From positions 59,255 to 123,254 of the forward strand of contig JAKUPN010000002.1 of the NCBI GenBank assembly GCA_022449545.1: a stretch of DNA of 64,000 nucleotides, given 5' to 3'. This DNA is from Alphaproteobacteria bacterium. Its GTDB lineage: Bacteria > Pseudomonadota > Alphaproteobacteria > UBA6615. The notes under the pieces were generated by a model that saw nothing but the letters and a program-made list of their open reading frames with translations, ran no database searches and had not been told where the DNA came from. Made by a program: the position numbers and the translations under genes. Shown here one piece after another: positions 42,868 to 51,701 of the stretch (its first letter is position 1; each line of letters opens with the position of its first letter).

Positions 42868-43818
42868 TTGACTCATAGAGATTTGTTTCCAGAAATTAAT
42901 CCTTATGAAATAGGTAAGCTCAAACTTAGTGATGGGCATGTGATGTATTGGGAGCAATCGGGAAATCCAAACGGGGAACCAATAGTTTTTCTGCATGGTG
43001 GTCCAGGGGCAGGAACCACATCTATGCATCGGAGGTTTTTTGATCCAACGTATTATAGAATAATACTTTTTGATCAGAGGGGTGCTGGTAAATCTACACC
43101 GATTGGCTCAATATTATCAAACACCACTCAGCATTTGGTTGCGGACATGGAATACTTACGAGAGTATTTGCTAATTGAAAAATGGTTTCTTTTTGGAGGT
43201 TCATGGGGGAGTACTTTGGCTTTAGCTTATGCTCAATCTCATGTTGTTAGATGTAAAGGATTAATTTTACGTGGTATTTTTCTTTGTAGCCCTGAAGAAG
43301 TTGAGTGGTTTCTATATGGAATGTCTCGTTTTTTTCCAGATGAATGGAAAAAATTTGTCAATGAGATAGATGAGAGTGAAAGACATGATTTGTTGTCTGC
43401 TTATAAACGGAGACTAGATAGCACGAACGCGGAAATTAATTTATCCGCAGCCAAAGCGTGGGCTGAATATGAAGCATCATGCTCGACTCTACGGGGTAAT
43501 GAGCAAAGTTACTCGTTCTTATCAAATAACGATGTTATGTTAGCTTTAGCAAGGTTAGAGGCACATTACTTAGTAAATAACGCTTTTCTAGGGAATGGTG
43601 CTTTAATTAAAAACATGGAAATTATCAAGCACTTGCCTGGCATAATAATTCAAGGTCGTTATGATATGGTTTGTCCGCCGATAACGGCAGATAATCTTGC
43701 TTCTTCTTGGCCAGGAGCGGAATATAAAATTATAAACGATGCTGGACATTCGGCTTTTGAGCTAGGAACGCGTAATGCCCTCGTCGCCGCAACTGAAAAG
43801 ATGAAACAGATTAGATGA
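42868..43818 (+). CDS. pip: Prolyl aminopeptidase (proline iminopeptidase)
   Basis: Alpha/beta hydrolase of 316 residues removing N-terminal proline. N-terminus RDLFPEINPYEIGKLKLSDG is that of the family. FLHGGPGAGTTSMHRRFFDP forms the oxyanion/HGGPG motif, and the triad is Ser112 (GGSWGS), Asp266 (GRYDMVCPP) and His294 (DAGHSAFE). The start is TTG at 42868: AGAGG lies 5 nt before it, and no ATG fits the family N-terminus. Its stop overlaps the next gene by 4 nt. Confidence 0.95.
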   Translation: MTHRDLFPEINPYEIGKLKLSDGHVMYWEQSGNPNGEPIVFLHGGPGAGTTSMHRRFFDPTYYRIILFDQRGAGKSTPIGSILSNTTQHLVADMEYLREYLLIEKWFLFGGSWGSTLALAYAQSHVVRCKGLILRGIFLCSPEEVEWFLYGMSRFFPDEWKKFVNEIDESERHDLLSAYKRRLDSTNAEINLSAAKAWAEYEASCSTLRGNEQSYSFLSNNDVMLALARLEAHYLVNNAFLGNGALIKNMEIIKHLPGIIIQGRYDMVCPPITADNLASSWPGAEYKIINDAGHSAFELGTRNALVAATEKMKQIR

Positions 43819-44618
43819 CTAAACCTAAGGAAATCAGAGGAGCCCTTGTGACAGGAGCGGCAAGGAGAATTGGTCGTTCTATTTCTCTTGGTTTAGCGGA
43901 AGAAGGTTGGCATGTAATAGTGCACTACCACAGTTCAGAAAAAGAGGCGTTACAGACAGTCGCCGAGATACAAGGAAATGGGGGCAAAGCCTCCGCAATT
44001 TATGGGGATCTCAAAGAGCCTGAAGCAATTAATGATTTAATCGATGAGTCAGTGCAGGTTTCTGGCGGATTAGGCTGCCTTATCAACAATGCCTCAATGT
44101 TTGTACCTGACGACATAATGACAGTTAATGCCGATACTTTTGACTCAATTGTGGCAGTAAACCTTAGGGCGCCAGTTTTAATTTCTCAAGCGTTTGCTAA
44201 ATCTCTTATAGCAGGAACAGAAGGTATAATAATTAATTTATTAGATCAGAAACTGGTCAATCCTAACCCAGATTTTATTAGTTATAGCTTGTCTAAGTAC
44301 GCACTTAGTGGTCTCACAACGATGTTAGCTATGGCATTAGGGCCCAAAATAAGGGTATGTGCAGTTGCGCCTGGCCTAATCCTGCCAAGTGGAGATCAGA
44401 CACCCGAGCACTTTTCCTTAGTTCATGACAGAACCCCGTTGAGGCGAGGTGCCACCAAGGAGGATGTAACCAGCGCTATAAAATATTTGATTTCTGCTAA
44501 AAGCATTACTGGAGAAGTGTTATTGGTAGATGGCGGACAGCATCTCATTGGTAGTGCCCGTGATGTAATGTATACAGAAGAAGATTATGAATTTTCTCTT
44601 AGAAAAGAAGAAAAATAG
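43815..44618 (+). CDS. SDR family protein, pteridine reductase/FolM-like
   Basis: SDR of 267 residues whose cofactor loop is TGAARRIGR at 14-22. An Arg in the Gly-rich loop followed by YHSS is the mark of NADPH-dependent pteridine reductases (PTR1, FolM). Active site: YSLSK. The usual Ser is replaced in INLLDQKL by Asp, again as in PTR1 and FolM. Coupled to pip by ATGA and followed 3 nt later by folB, which supports a role reducing dihydropterins or dihydrofolate. The window has no folA gene. Confidence 0.82.
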   Translation: MTKPKEIRGALVTGAARRIGRSISLGLAEEGWHVIVHYHSSEKEALQTVAEIQGNGGKASAIYGDLKEPEAINDLIDESVQVSGGLGCLINNASMFVPDDIMTVNADTFDSIVAVNLRAPVLISQAFAKSLIAGTEGIIINLLDQKLVNPNPDFISYSLSKYALSGLTTMLAMALGPKIRVCAVAPGLILPSGDQTPEHFSLVHDRTPLRRGATKEDVTSAIKYLISAKSITGEVLLVDGGQHLIGSARDVMYTEEDYEFSLRKEEK

Positions 44619-44621
44619 AGA

Positions 44622-45059
44622 ATGAGTAATTATGCCCTTATTACCGATATTGTTGAGCAACGCTTACTAGAGGCACGTCCTTTTGTACGCAAGCTTTTTT
44701 TTCGTAATTTAGAGATCCAGGTTAACATTGGGATTAATGATGATGAAATTGGACAATCACAGAATGTTCTTATTAACATAACAATGTACATGGCCACAGA
44801 AGAAGCACCATCTAGGGATAGTATAGCAGAAGTGTTTAACTATGATCGTGTGAGGGACTCTGTTCATTATCTCATAAAGGGCCGTCATATAAACTTACAA
44901 GAGACGCTTGTAGAAGAAATAGCGGATTTATGTCTTGAATTTAATGAAATCGCGGCTGTTAGGGTTTCTAGTGAAAAAACTGATGTTTATGAAGATTGTG
45001 AAGGGGTCGGGTGTGAGGTAGTTCGTTTTAGTGAGAATATTATTAAGTTAGAAAGTTAA
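44622..45059 (+). CDS. folB: Dihydroneopterin aldolase-like protein (FolB)
   Basis: FolB-fold protein of 145 residues. FRNLEIQVNIGINDDEIGQSQNVLINI, with the substrate Glu, VFNYDRVRDSVHYLI, NLQETLVEEIADLCL and the late Lys in SSEKTDVYEDCEGVG cover the active site. The N-terminal 25 residues are extra compared with the E. coli enzyme. It makes 6-hydroxymethyl-dihydropterin in folate synthesis. Its start lies 3 nt after the pteridine-reductase-like gene. Confidence 0.88.
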   Translation: MSNYALITDIVEQRLLEARPFVRKLFFRNLEIQVNIGINDDEIGQSQNVLINITMYMATEEAPSRDSIAEVFNYDRVRDSVHYLIKGRHINLQETLVEEIADLCLEFNEIAAVRVSSEKTDVYEDCEGVGCEVVRFSENIIKLES

Positions 45060-45068
45060 AAGACATAG

Positions 45069-46022
45069 CTATTTTGGCCGATCATAGAACAATAGGTATA
45101 CAAACTTATTTTTTACCCTATGAAAACTAGAATATTTTAAACGCATTCCAACTACAAGTAAGATGCCAAAAGTTACTATTAAAGCCCCAGTAATATCTAT
45201 AGATGTCGCTACTTCTCCAAGTAAAGGAACTGAAATTACGAGAGCCAAAACTGGTGCTCCAGCCATTATTGCTGATTGTTTCATAGGTCCTATAGTACGG
45301 GCGGCATAGGCATGACCAAAAACTGCTAGAAAAGCACCGAACACACCATGCACAATTACTTGTAAGATAATATCCTTAATTGGTGCTGTAGATATTCCGC
45401 TGGGAAGAAAAATTAGCCAAATTGGCGTATAAAAGACTGCATTAAAAACTAGCAAGGAACAAAGAGTTTGCACCACAGTTTGTTTCCAAGCACGAATAGA
45501 AACGTACCAGACAGAGAACCAGATACCAGATGCGATAAACAAAAGATGTCCAATCCAATAATCTGACCTTATTGCTGGCACTGCTTGCCATATAACTAAA
45601 CTCATCCCTACAAGAATTATTATTATTCCTAAAGCTTGCCAGGAATCTGGTTTTTCTTTTAACCAAAACCAAGCAATAATAGTAGCTGCTAGGGGAAGAG
45701 TACCATTCATAAAAATGCCAGCGTGTGAAACTGGTGCGTAAATCATGCCACCAAATAAAAGTAAAACAAAGGGCGCCCCGCCAAAGATGGATGAAACTAA
45801 GTGTCGGCCTAGCTTTATACGCCATGGCTTACTATAAATTATTATTGGAATTGCAAGTATAGCTGCTATTCCGTGGCGTATTCCTGCTAGATCCCAAATT
45901 GTTAGAACGTCGCTGGTTGCTCCGATACGTCCCGCAATTAGCATTGCGACTGTCGTTATCAATGCGAATATTCCAGCAATGAAACCTAGAGTTGATGATT
46001 TCACACTTATTTTTGAATTCAT
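45069..46022 (-). CDS. DMT superfamily (EamA) transporter
   Basis: Ten-helix EamA protein, 317 residues from the ATG at 46022. An in-frame TTG at 46055 would add eleven polar residues and has no ribosome site. Repeat signatures are GIFMNGTLPLAATIIAWFWL and ARTIGPMKQSAIMAGAPVLAL. It is the closest relative in the window of the gene at 19150-20076. It runs against folB, ending 10 nt from it, and its start is 43 nt from tRNA-Arg. Confidence 0.87.
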   Translation of the reverse strand: MNSKISVKSSTLGFIAGIFALITTVAMLIAGRIGATSDVLTIWDLAGIRHGIAAILAIPIIIYSKPWRIKLGRHLVSSIFGGAPFVLLLFGGMIYAPVSHAGIFMNGTLPLAATIIAWFWLKEKPDSWQALGIIIILVGMSLVIWQAVPAIRSDYWIGHLLFIASGIWFSVWYVSIRAWKQTVVQTLCSLLVFNAVFYTPIWLIFLPSGISTAPIKDIILQVIVHGVFGAFLAVFGHAYAARTIGPMKQSAIMAGAPVLALVISVPLLGEVATSIDITGALIVTFGILLVVGMRLKYSSFHRVKNKFVYLLFYDRPK

Positions 46023-46065
46023 TATTATTTTTTGTATTCTATCGTTATAGTTCAATTGTTTTTGC

Positions 46066-46142
46066 GTCTCCGTAGCTCATCAGGATAGAGCGTCAGATTC
46101 CTAATCTGAAGGTAGCAGGTTCGAGTCCTGCCGGGGACACCA
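46066..46142 (+). tRNA. tRNA-Arg (anticodon CCT)
   Basis: Full cloverleaf: acceptor GTCTCCG/CGGGGAC with one T-G wobble, D-stem GCTC/GAGC, anticodon stem TCAGA/TCTGA with loop TTCCTAA (anticodon CCT, codon AGG), T-arm GCAGG-TTCGAGT-CCTGC, discriminator A, encoded CCA. It is followed directly by seven T residues. No duplicated tRNA 3' end was found downstream. Confidence 0.96.
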
Positions 46143-46228
46143 TTTTTTTAGAGATTAGGAATTGTTTTTATATCTTGAAATCAATATTTATATAAATACT
46201 AAATAATTTAACAAAAAAATATTAGACT

Positions 46229-47239
46229 ATGATTAAAGTACTAACAACTTTAGGCCCTACTTCCTTAAATAAAAAAACTGTTCAGGCCCTAGAACAAAGA
46301 GGTGTGAATCTATTTAGGATAAACTTATCACACACAAATTTAGAAGATGTTGAACCCTTAATAGATAAAATCCGTTCTTGGTCAGGAGTGCCAATTTGCA
46401 TTGATAGTGAAGGAGCTCAGGTAAGAAATGGCGCCATGGTTAGTGAATCTGTTAAATACGATTTTAATGATTATATCTCCGTCGTTAGAGATAAAAAGGT
46501 AGGAAATGAAAAAATTATTTCATTAACTCCAGCCTCTGTTTTTGATCAATTATCAATAGGGGACGAAATAAGGATAGATTTTAATTCTGTTTGTTTAAAA
46601 GTGATAAAGGTGGAAAAGGATATAATTACTTGCAAAGTCCTTCATGAAGGACATGTCGGCAGTAATAAGGCCGTAACTGTAAATAAGTTTATCTCTTTGC
46701 CTGCGATAACATCGAAAGATGAAGCGGCATTTAAAATTGGAATGGATAAAGGCATAGAACATTTTGCTCTCTCATTCACCAATAGAGCTGACGACGTAAA
46801 AGAGGTTAGGAGAATTATCGGAGAGAAAAATTTGATTGCTAAAATAGAAAGCATTGAAGGTGTATTGAATCTTAAAGAAATTCTTCCTTTAGTTCAGCAG
46901 ATTTTAATAGACCGAGGTGATTTATCCAGAGAAGTTTCAATAGAAAAGATCCCTTTTTTACAGAGAAGGATTATCTCTTTTGCAAATAAAGTTGAAGTTC
47001 CAGTTTATGTTGCTACTAATTTACTTGAATCTATGACTGTAAATAGGGGCCCAACCAGAGCGGAGGCTAATGATGTGGCGAGCACACTCTTGATGGGAGC
47101 TAAAGGTTTAGTTTTGGCAGCAGAGACTGCTATTGGCAAGTATCCAACTGAGTCTGTGGACACTATTAATGCAATAATCAGAGAATACTCTACATGGAGT
47201 CCCAAACTCTCGTTAAAAGAAATAATCGAGGGAGCTTAA
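46229..47239 (+). CDS. Pyruvate kinase homologue lacking the C-domain
   Basis: A 336-residue protein aligning with the TIM-barrel and B domains of pyruvate kinase but ending where the regulatory C-domain (about 130 residues) would begin. Kept: FRINLSH (Arg30, Asn32), the catalytic Lys205 and metal-binding Glu207 in AKIESIEG, Asp231 in DRGDLSREV, ATNLLESM, GPTRAEANDVA and AAETAIGKYP. Changed: the LDTKGPEIR loop of pyruvate kinases is IDSEGAQVR. The catalytic lysine and metal site suggest an active phosphotransferase, maybe with another phospho-enol or keto acid. It sits 4 nt before an APS-kinase homologue and behind tRNA-Arg. A housekeeping pyruvate kinase role looks unlikely. Confidence 0.8.
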   Translation: MIKVLTTLGPTSLNKKTVQALEQRGVNLFRINLSHTNLEDVEPLIDKIRSWSGVPICIDSEGAQVRNGAMVSESVKYDFNDYISVVRDKKVGNEKIISLTPASVFDQLSIGDEIRIDFNSVCLKVIKVEKDIITCKVLHEGHVGSNKAVTVNKFISLPAITSKDEAAFKIGMDKGIEHFALSFTNRADDVKEVRRIIGEKNLIAKIESIEGVLNLKEILPLVQQILIDRGDLSREVSIEKIPFLQRRIISFANKVEVPVYVATNLLESMTVNRGPTRAEANDVASTLLMGAKGLVLAAETAIGKYPTESVDTINAIIREYSTWSPKLSLKEIIEGA

Positions 47240-47243
47240 GCCA

Positions 47244-47801
47244 ATGAATGCATACGAGGCATTATTTATCTGGCTTACTGGTATGTCGGGATCGGGAAAA
47301 ACGACTCTTTCGAGAGCAGTAGAGAAAATGCTGAAAGATATTGATTTAAAAGTTTTAGTTATTGACGGTGATGACGTAAGAAAAAAACATAAAAAAAAAT
47401 TGGGTTTTAGTCGCGATGATGTAATGGAAAATAATTTGAGTATCGCCAGCAGATGTATAGAGCACAAAAATTTATTTGATATTATAATCGTTTCTGTGAT
47501 TAGTCCCTATGAGGACGCTAGAGAAGCTGTAAAAAAAAAATTGGGATCAAATTTTAGATTAATGTATTTAAAAACAGATCTCGAGATTTTAAAGGAGAGA
47601 GATCCTAAAGGCCTCTATTCTTCTGCTGATAATGGACTCATAACTGATTTAGTCGGGTACTCAGTTTCAAATCCTTATGAGGTTCCTAGAAAGAGCGATG
47701 TTTCAATAGATACTGGTAGTGGAAGTTCCATTGAGCAATCACAAGAAGAAATGTACCAATATATTAAGGACTCTTTCTGTTCTATAAAAAACCAAAAATA
47801 A
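47244..47801 (+). CDS. Adenylylsulfate-kinase-like (CysC fold) kinase
   Basis: P-loop kinase of 185 residues: WLTGMSGSGKTTLS (Walker A), IDGDDVRKKHKKKLGFSRDD, SVISPYEDAR, ERDPKGLYSSA and VSNPYEVP follow APS kinase order. In APS kinases the block after GFS reads D-R-x-E-N-I-R-R; here it is DDVMENNLS, so the APS-binding Arg is Val and the Arg pair is lost, while the Glu-Asn is kept. This argues for a different substrate, as in CysC-like kinases of surface-polysaccharide decoration. No ATP sulfurylase genes are in the window. Coupled to the pyruvate kinase homologue; a terminator follows. Confidence 0.8.
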   Translation: MNAYEALFIWLTGMSGSGKTTLSRAVEKMLKDIDLKVLVIDGDDVRKKHKKKLGFSRDDVMENNLSIASRCIEHKNLFDIIIVSVISPYEDAREAVKKKLGSNFRLMYLKTDLEILKERDPKGLYSSADNGLITDLVGYSVSNPYEVPRKSDVSIDTGSGSSIEQSQEEMYQYIKDSFCSIKNQK

Positions 47802-47824
47802 AGTTTTTTTAAAAATTTCTTTTT

Positions 47825-47850
47825 GTGAGCTTCTTTGGCTCACTTTTGTT
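47825..47850 (+). terminator. Rho-independent terminator of the PK/CysC-like pair
   Basis: GTGAGC (47825-47830), 7-nt loop, GCTCAC (47838-47843), then TTTTGTT. It lies 24 nt behind the kinase stop codon. Confidence 0.7.
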
Positions 47851-47876
47851 ACTGCTTGTATCTAATGATTGTAAAG

Positions 47877-47907
47877 AAAAACGACTGGCTAACTAGGAAG
47901 CCAGTCG
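47877..47907 (-). terminator. Rho-independent terminator of the deiodinase-like gene
   Basis: On the minus strand CGACTGGCT, an 8-nt loop and AGCCAGTCG form a perfect 9-bp stem (47882-47907) followed by TTTTTCTTT. It lies 38 nt after the stop of the gene ending at 47946. Confidence 0.85.
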
Positions 47908-47945
47908 CAGGAAAGTTTTAAAAAAATTTATTGTATCAAAAGTTA

Positions 47946-48749
47946 TTACTCTGCCGCTTGATTGTTGGTTTTAGTTTCATTTGATTCGTTAATTCTTGTC
48001 TGCATATCAGAGTCGGAAATTGGTTGATTTTTAAATCGCCCATGTTTTGCGTAGTAGGAATCGACTTTCACGTGTTTTGCTACTGTAAGAGGGGCACCTT
48101 TGAAGAAATCATATAATGCAACAAATCCGCCTGTCCACATGGTTCTTATCATATGAGGCATTGCCCTCGAGGCACGTAATTCTGCCGTTGGAGCGTTCTC
48201 CATAGTATGAAAACTTTCCCGATCATCAAGAGCCTTTTCTATCAGATGTGGAGCTGCCCAATTACAACGATAATGAATTTTGCCATCGGGTCTGATTATA
48301 TATACAACGTTAGGCATGGCTCCATAGGCTCGATGAAAATCCCCATCTAAATTATCTACTAAGACCCTTCGAAACTCGCCGTAACGAGGGCCAATCTTTT
48401 TGGCAGCACCAAATTTATCATCCATGGACTTGTGAGGGCCTAATCTTTCTCCGGGGTGAGCTTCACGAACATATACAGTAATAAAATCAACATCAGGATA
48501 GTTTTTTACTACGTCTTTCATTGTTACAATGTTTTTTGTGTACATAGAACAAGTTGATGAAGCAGTTTCAATAACCAACCATTTCCCAGAAAAATCAGAC
48601 AGCTTAACTTCTTCCCTACTTTCAAGGTCGGTTAAGGTAAAATCTTTGAACTGTTCGCCTGCTGCTGGGCCAATGAACATGTCAAAATTATAGTCAACAA
48701 CCCTGAATCTAGAGTTGTTGTAAACAATCTGGGGTTTTTCTTTTGTCAT
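47946..48749 (-). CDS. Deiodinase-like thioredoxin-fold redox protein
   Basis: A 267-residue protein without signal peptide. The redoxin start is GEQFKDFTLTDLESREEVKL and GKWLVIETASSTCSMYTKNI, with a single peroxidatic-type Cys where iodothyronine deiodinases carry selenocysteine. ITVYVREAHPGERLGPHKS is the hallmark of the deiodinase family. There is no in-frame TGA at that position, so Cys is used. The C-terminal 90 residues are family-specific and unrecognised. Bacterial members have no proven substrate; a role in organohalide or peroxide reduction is conceivable. It stands alone, with its own strong terminator. Confidence 0.82.
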   Translation of the reverse strand: MTKEKPQIVYNNSRFRVVDYNFDMFIGPAAGEQFKDFTLTDLESREEVKLSDFSGKWLVIETASSTCSMYTKNIVTMKDVVKNYPDVDFITVYVREAHPGERLGPHKSMDDKFGAAKKIGPRYGEFRRVLVDNLDGDFHRAYGAMPNVVYIIRPDGKIHYRCNWAAPHLIEKALDDRESFHTMENAPTAELRASRAMPHMIRTMWTGGFVALYDFFKGAPLTVAKHVKVDSYYAKHGRFKNQPISDSDMQTRINESNETKTNNQAAE

Positions 48750-48967
48750 ACTTAATTTCCTTACTTTATTTTAATACCAGTCTGCTATTCGTCTTGATGG
48801 CTATTCAATTAGATGCTCAATTCAACCTTTTTATTTGCAATTAGTAAAGAATCTTATATCACCCTAATCTTCAATCCAGTTCTTTTAAAAATTTTAATAC
48901 CTTTTAGCCTTATACCTATGGCACTTGATACATTTATAAGATTTAAAATTTGAAATTATCAAAAAAA

Positions 48968-50722
48968 TCAGGAATTTTTTTCATATTGGAATTGAATTTG
49001 GGCTAAACGAGAGTACAAGCCATTTTTTGCAATAAGCTCTTTGTGCTTGCCATGTTCAACAATTTTACCTTCGTTCATAACGTAAATTTTATCTGCTGCC
49101 ATCACCGTAGAAAGGCGATGTGCAATAACTATAGTAGTGCGTCCTTCTGATAATCGCTTTATAGCGTTATGGACAAGAAATTCTGATTCTGCGTCCAGAG
49201 AGCTTGTTGCCTCATCAAATAGTAGTATAGGTGCATTTCGTAGCATTGCACGTGCTATGGCTATACGCTGTCGTTCACCACCTGACAAAGTGGTTCCTCT
49301 TTCTCCGACAACTGTATCGTATCCATCAGGCAGGTTAATTATAAAATCATGTGCAGCAGCAATTTTTGCTACATGCTGTATTTTATCTAAATCGGCTGAG
49401 AAATCTCCAAAACGTATGTTATCTGCTATTGATAAATTAAATAAAGTAATGTCTTGGCTTACGATCGAGATTTGACTTCTTAAGCTAGCTGTAGCTATGT
49501 TTTTAACGTCGTGCCCATCGATTTTTACAGACCCTGAATCTGTGTCGTAAAAACGTGGAATTAAATTTAATATTGTGGATTTTCCCGCTCCGCTGGGGCC
49601 TACAAGAGCTATTGTTTGTCCCTCTTTAATGCTTATGGAAACCTTATCAAGTACTGGCCTATTATTTTCATAGGAAAAAGAAACATCGATAAGTTCTACA
49701 TTGCCTATGGCTTGGTTAAGAATTTTGGCTTGGTGGTGGTCTATTATTTCTGGTTTGGTGTCCAGAAGGTCAAATGTTCGTTTTACAGCTGCTAAGCCTT
49801 CTTGTAGGCTTGCGTTAAAATTCCCTATACTTCGGATGGGCTGTAATAACATTATTGCCGCTGAGAGAAATCCAACAAATTCCCCTAAAGTACCAGACCC
49901 TGAAATTACTCTTAAGCCGCCATAAGCTAGAACCAGAGCCACACAAAACCCTCCTAAAATTTCCAATATTGGTTGTGAACGAGCCCGACCTTTTACTGTC
50001 TTCATAATCAGTCTATATACTTCGTCAAAAAGCCACTCTGACTGTTGGTTCTGTTGTTTTTCCATTCCGTAGGCTTTAATCAATCTTATGCCATTAAATG
50101 ATTGCGCCAAGGTAGAGGTAAGAGATCCAAGACTGGTTTGAACATTAGTTGAAGCCCGTCGTAATCTTCGACCTAGTCGGAGGATAGGACGACCGGCCAA
50201 TGGTAATGTTATAACCACAATAATGGCTAAAATCCAATCAAGATGAAACATCATTCCAATTAACGCAATCGCAGTCAGAAGCTCACGTCCCAATACAGTA
50301 AGCGTACGAGAGAGAGCATCTCTCATCAAATTTACATCATTTGTAAAACGAGATATTAGATTTCCAGTTTTTGTATCTTGCATCATTTTCATGTCTGCAT
50401 ACATGAGTTTAGAGAACATTGACTTTTGTAGTTCTGCTATAACACGTAGTGACATTGATTGATTGAGCACACTCTGGCTATATGATGCTATTCCACGAAT
50501 GAATGTTATAATTATTATCGCAGCTGGTAATAAGGTTATTACTCTTTTGTCAGAATCAGCCAGCATATCAACGGCTAATTCAATGACTTTTGGATAAAGC
50601 GCTGAGGTGGCTGCGACAATTACCATAAAAAATACCGCTCCAGAAATGCGAACAAATTGAGATTGAAGCCAATCACGCCATAGGCGACCAATTAAGTACT
50701 TTGTGGTTTCTTTTACAACCAA
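48968..50722 (-). CDS. ABC exporter, MsbA-like (fused permease and ATPase)
   Basis: Half-transporter of 584 residues: six membrane helices in the first 320, then the ATPase with Walker A GPSGAGKSTIL, signature LSGGERQRIAIARAM, Walker B ILLFDEATSSLD and the His switch in IAHRLSTV. The arrangement matches MsbA and other lipid or drug exporters that work as homodimers. The gene is single, divergent from the methyltransferase across 91 nt. Calling it msbA would need the genome's other ABC exporters for comparison. Confidence 0.92.
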   Translation of the reverse strand: MVVKETTKYLIGRLWRDWLQSQFVRISGAVFFMVIVAATSALYPKVIELAVDMLADSDKRVITLLPAAIIIITFIRGIASYSQSVLNQSMSLRVIAELQKSMFSKLMYADMKMMQDTKTGNLISRFTNDVNLMRDALSRTLTVLGRELLTAIALIGMMFHLDWILAIIVVITLPLAGRPILRLGRRLRRASTNVQTSLGSLTSTLAQSFNGIRLIKAYGMEKQQNQQSEWLFDEVYRLIMKTVKGRARSQPILEILGGFCVALVLAYGGLRVISGSGTLGEFVGFLSAAIMLLQPIRSIGNFNASLQEGLAAVKRTFDLLDTKPEIIDHHQAKILNQAIGNVELIDVSFSYENNRPVLDKVSISIKEGQTIALVGPSGAGKSTILNLIPRFYDTDSGSVKIDGHDVKNIATASLRSQISIVSQDITLFNLSIADNIRFGDFSADLDKIQHVAKIAAAHDFIINLPDGYDTVVGERGTTLSGGERQRIAIARAMLRNAPILLFDEATSSLDAESEFLVHNAIKRLSEGRTTIVIAHRLSTVMAADKIYVMNEGKIVEHGKHKELIAKNGLYSRLAQIQFQYEKNS

Positions 50723-50813
50723 AGTTAATTTTCTCTATTATAATATGCCATCTAGCCTTTTCCTTTAAGCGGTGATAGATGATTAGTATCAAATAAACTC
50801 ATTAGAAGCAGAT

Positions 50814-51662
50814 ATGATAAACGAGAAAAAAGACACTGGTTGTTCTTATTTAACCAGAGATTGTCCTAAGTGTGGCACAGTTAATACTAACTCACCACCT
50901 CTTGCTTATTCTTGGAAACAATGGAAATTAAAAAGCTGTTCTCTCTGCGGGTTTGTTTATCTTGAAAATCCTCCAGGATATGAAGCCTTAGTAAGTGAGT
51001 TTGCCTGGGAACGAAATCACGGTGATCGCAGTATAAGGATGAAACAAGAGTTTCCATTGACTTATAATTTTTCTAGAGTTTGGAAGAAATTTAGGCGTTG
51101 GTTAATACGAAAACCGAATAAATTGGCAAAACGTATTAACCTTTATTTTCCTCCTGGGCCTGTAGTAGATATCGGATGCGGTGTAGGCGATTATTTGGCA
51201 GGTCTACCTGAATTATATCAACCGTTTGGAATTGAAATATCTGAAGATCTTGCCCGTCAGGCCTCTGAGAGACTTTCTGATCGAGGGGGTAAAGTTTTTT
51301 CTACTTCTGCGATTGAAGGGTTATCTGAGATAAAAAAAGAATCCATGAGTGGAATAATAATGAGGTCGTTTTTAGAGCATGAAAGGGAGCCACTGATTTT
51401 ATTAGGTGGTGCGTGGTCTGCGCTAAGCCCGGGTGGGGCAGCAATCATAAAAGTTCCTAATTATGCGAGTCTCAACCGAAGATTGATGGGTAATCGCTGG
51501 TGTGGGTTTCGGTTCCCTGGCCATGTAAACTACTTTACGCCAGAGAGTTTGCGAGAAATGGTCGAGAGTGTTGGATTTCAAATAGAAAAATTTAGTATAA
51601 TCGATCATTTCTATTTAAGTGACAATATGTGGATGGTTGCAAGAAAACGTAATAAAATCTGA
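50814..51662 (+). CDS. SAM-dependent methyltransferase with N-terminal zinc ribbon
   Basis: A 282-residue protein. The N-terminal 45 residues carry CPKCG and CSLCG, a four-Cys zinc ribbon. Then comes a class I methyltransferase with VVDIGCGVGDYLAG (SAM site near residue 117) and FGIEISEDLARQA. Later blocks are RSFLEHEREP, LSPGGAAIIKVPNYAS and GFRFPGHVNYFTPESL, the last typical of the Methyltransf_23 proteins found with polysaccharide, O-antigen or lipid genes. No glycosyltransferase lies nearby, so the substrate is open. Confidence 0.86.
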   Translation: MINEKKDTGCSYLTRDCPKCGTVNTNSPPLAYSWKQWKLKSCSLCGFVYLENPPGYEALVSEFAWERNHGDRSIRMKQEFPLTYNFSRVWKKFRRWLIRKPNKLAKRINLYFPPGPVVDIGCGVGDYLAGLPELYQPFGIEISEDLARQASERLSDRGGKVFSTSAIEGLSEIKKESMSGIIMRSFLEHEREPLILLGGAWSALSPGGAAIIKVPNYASLNRRLMGNRWCGFRFPGHVNYFTPESLREMVESVGFQIEKFSIIDHFYLSDNMWMVARKRNKI

Positions 51663-51701
51663 AATACAGATTACTTAGAGACAAAAGACAAACACCATGA
51701 A

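Noticed and set aside
45442..45825. 127-residue frame on the same strand inside a DMT transporter
   Set aside because: Out-of-frame reading of the transporter gene, rich in Trp and Tyr, with no independent support.
47244..47801. Calling this gene cysC of sulfate assimilation
   Set aside because: The APS-binding Arg positions are changed and no ATP sulfurylase or PAPS reductase lies nearby, so only the fold is claimed.
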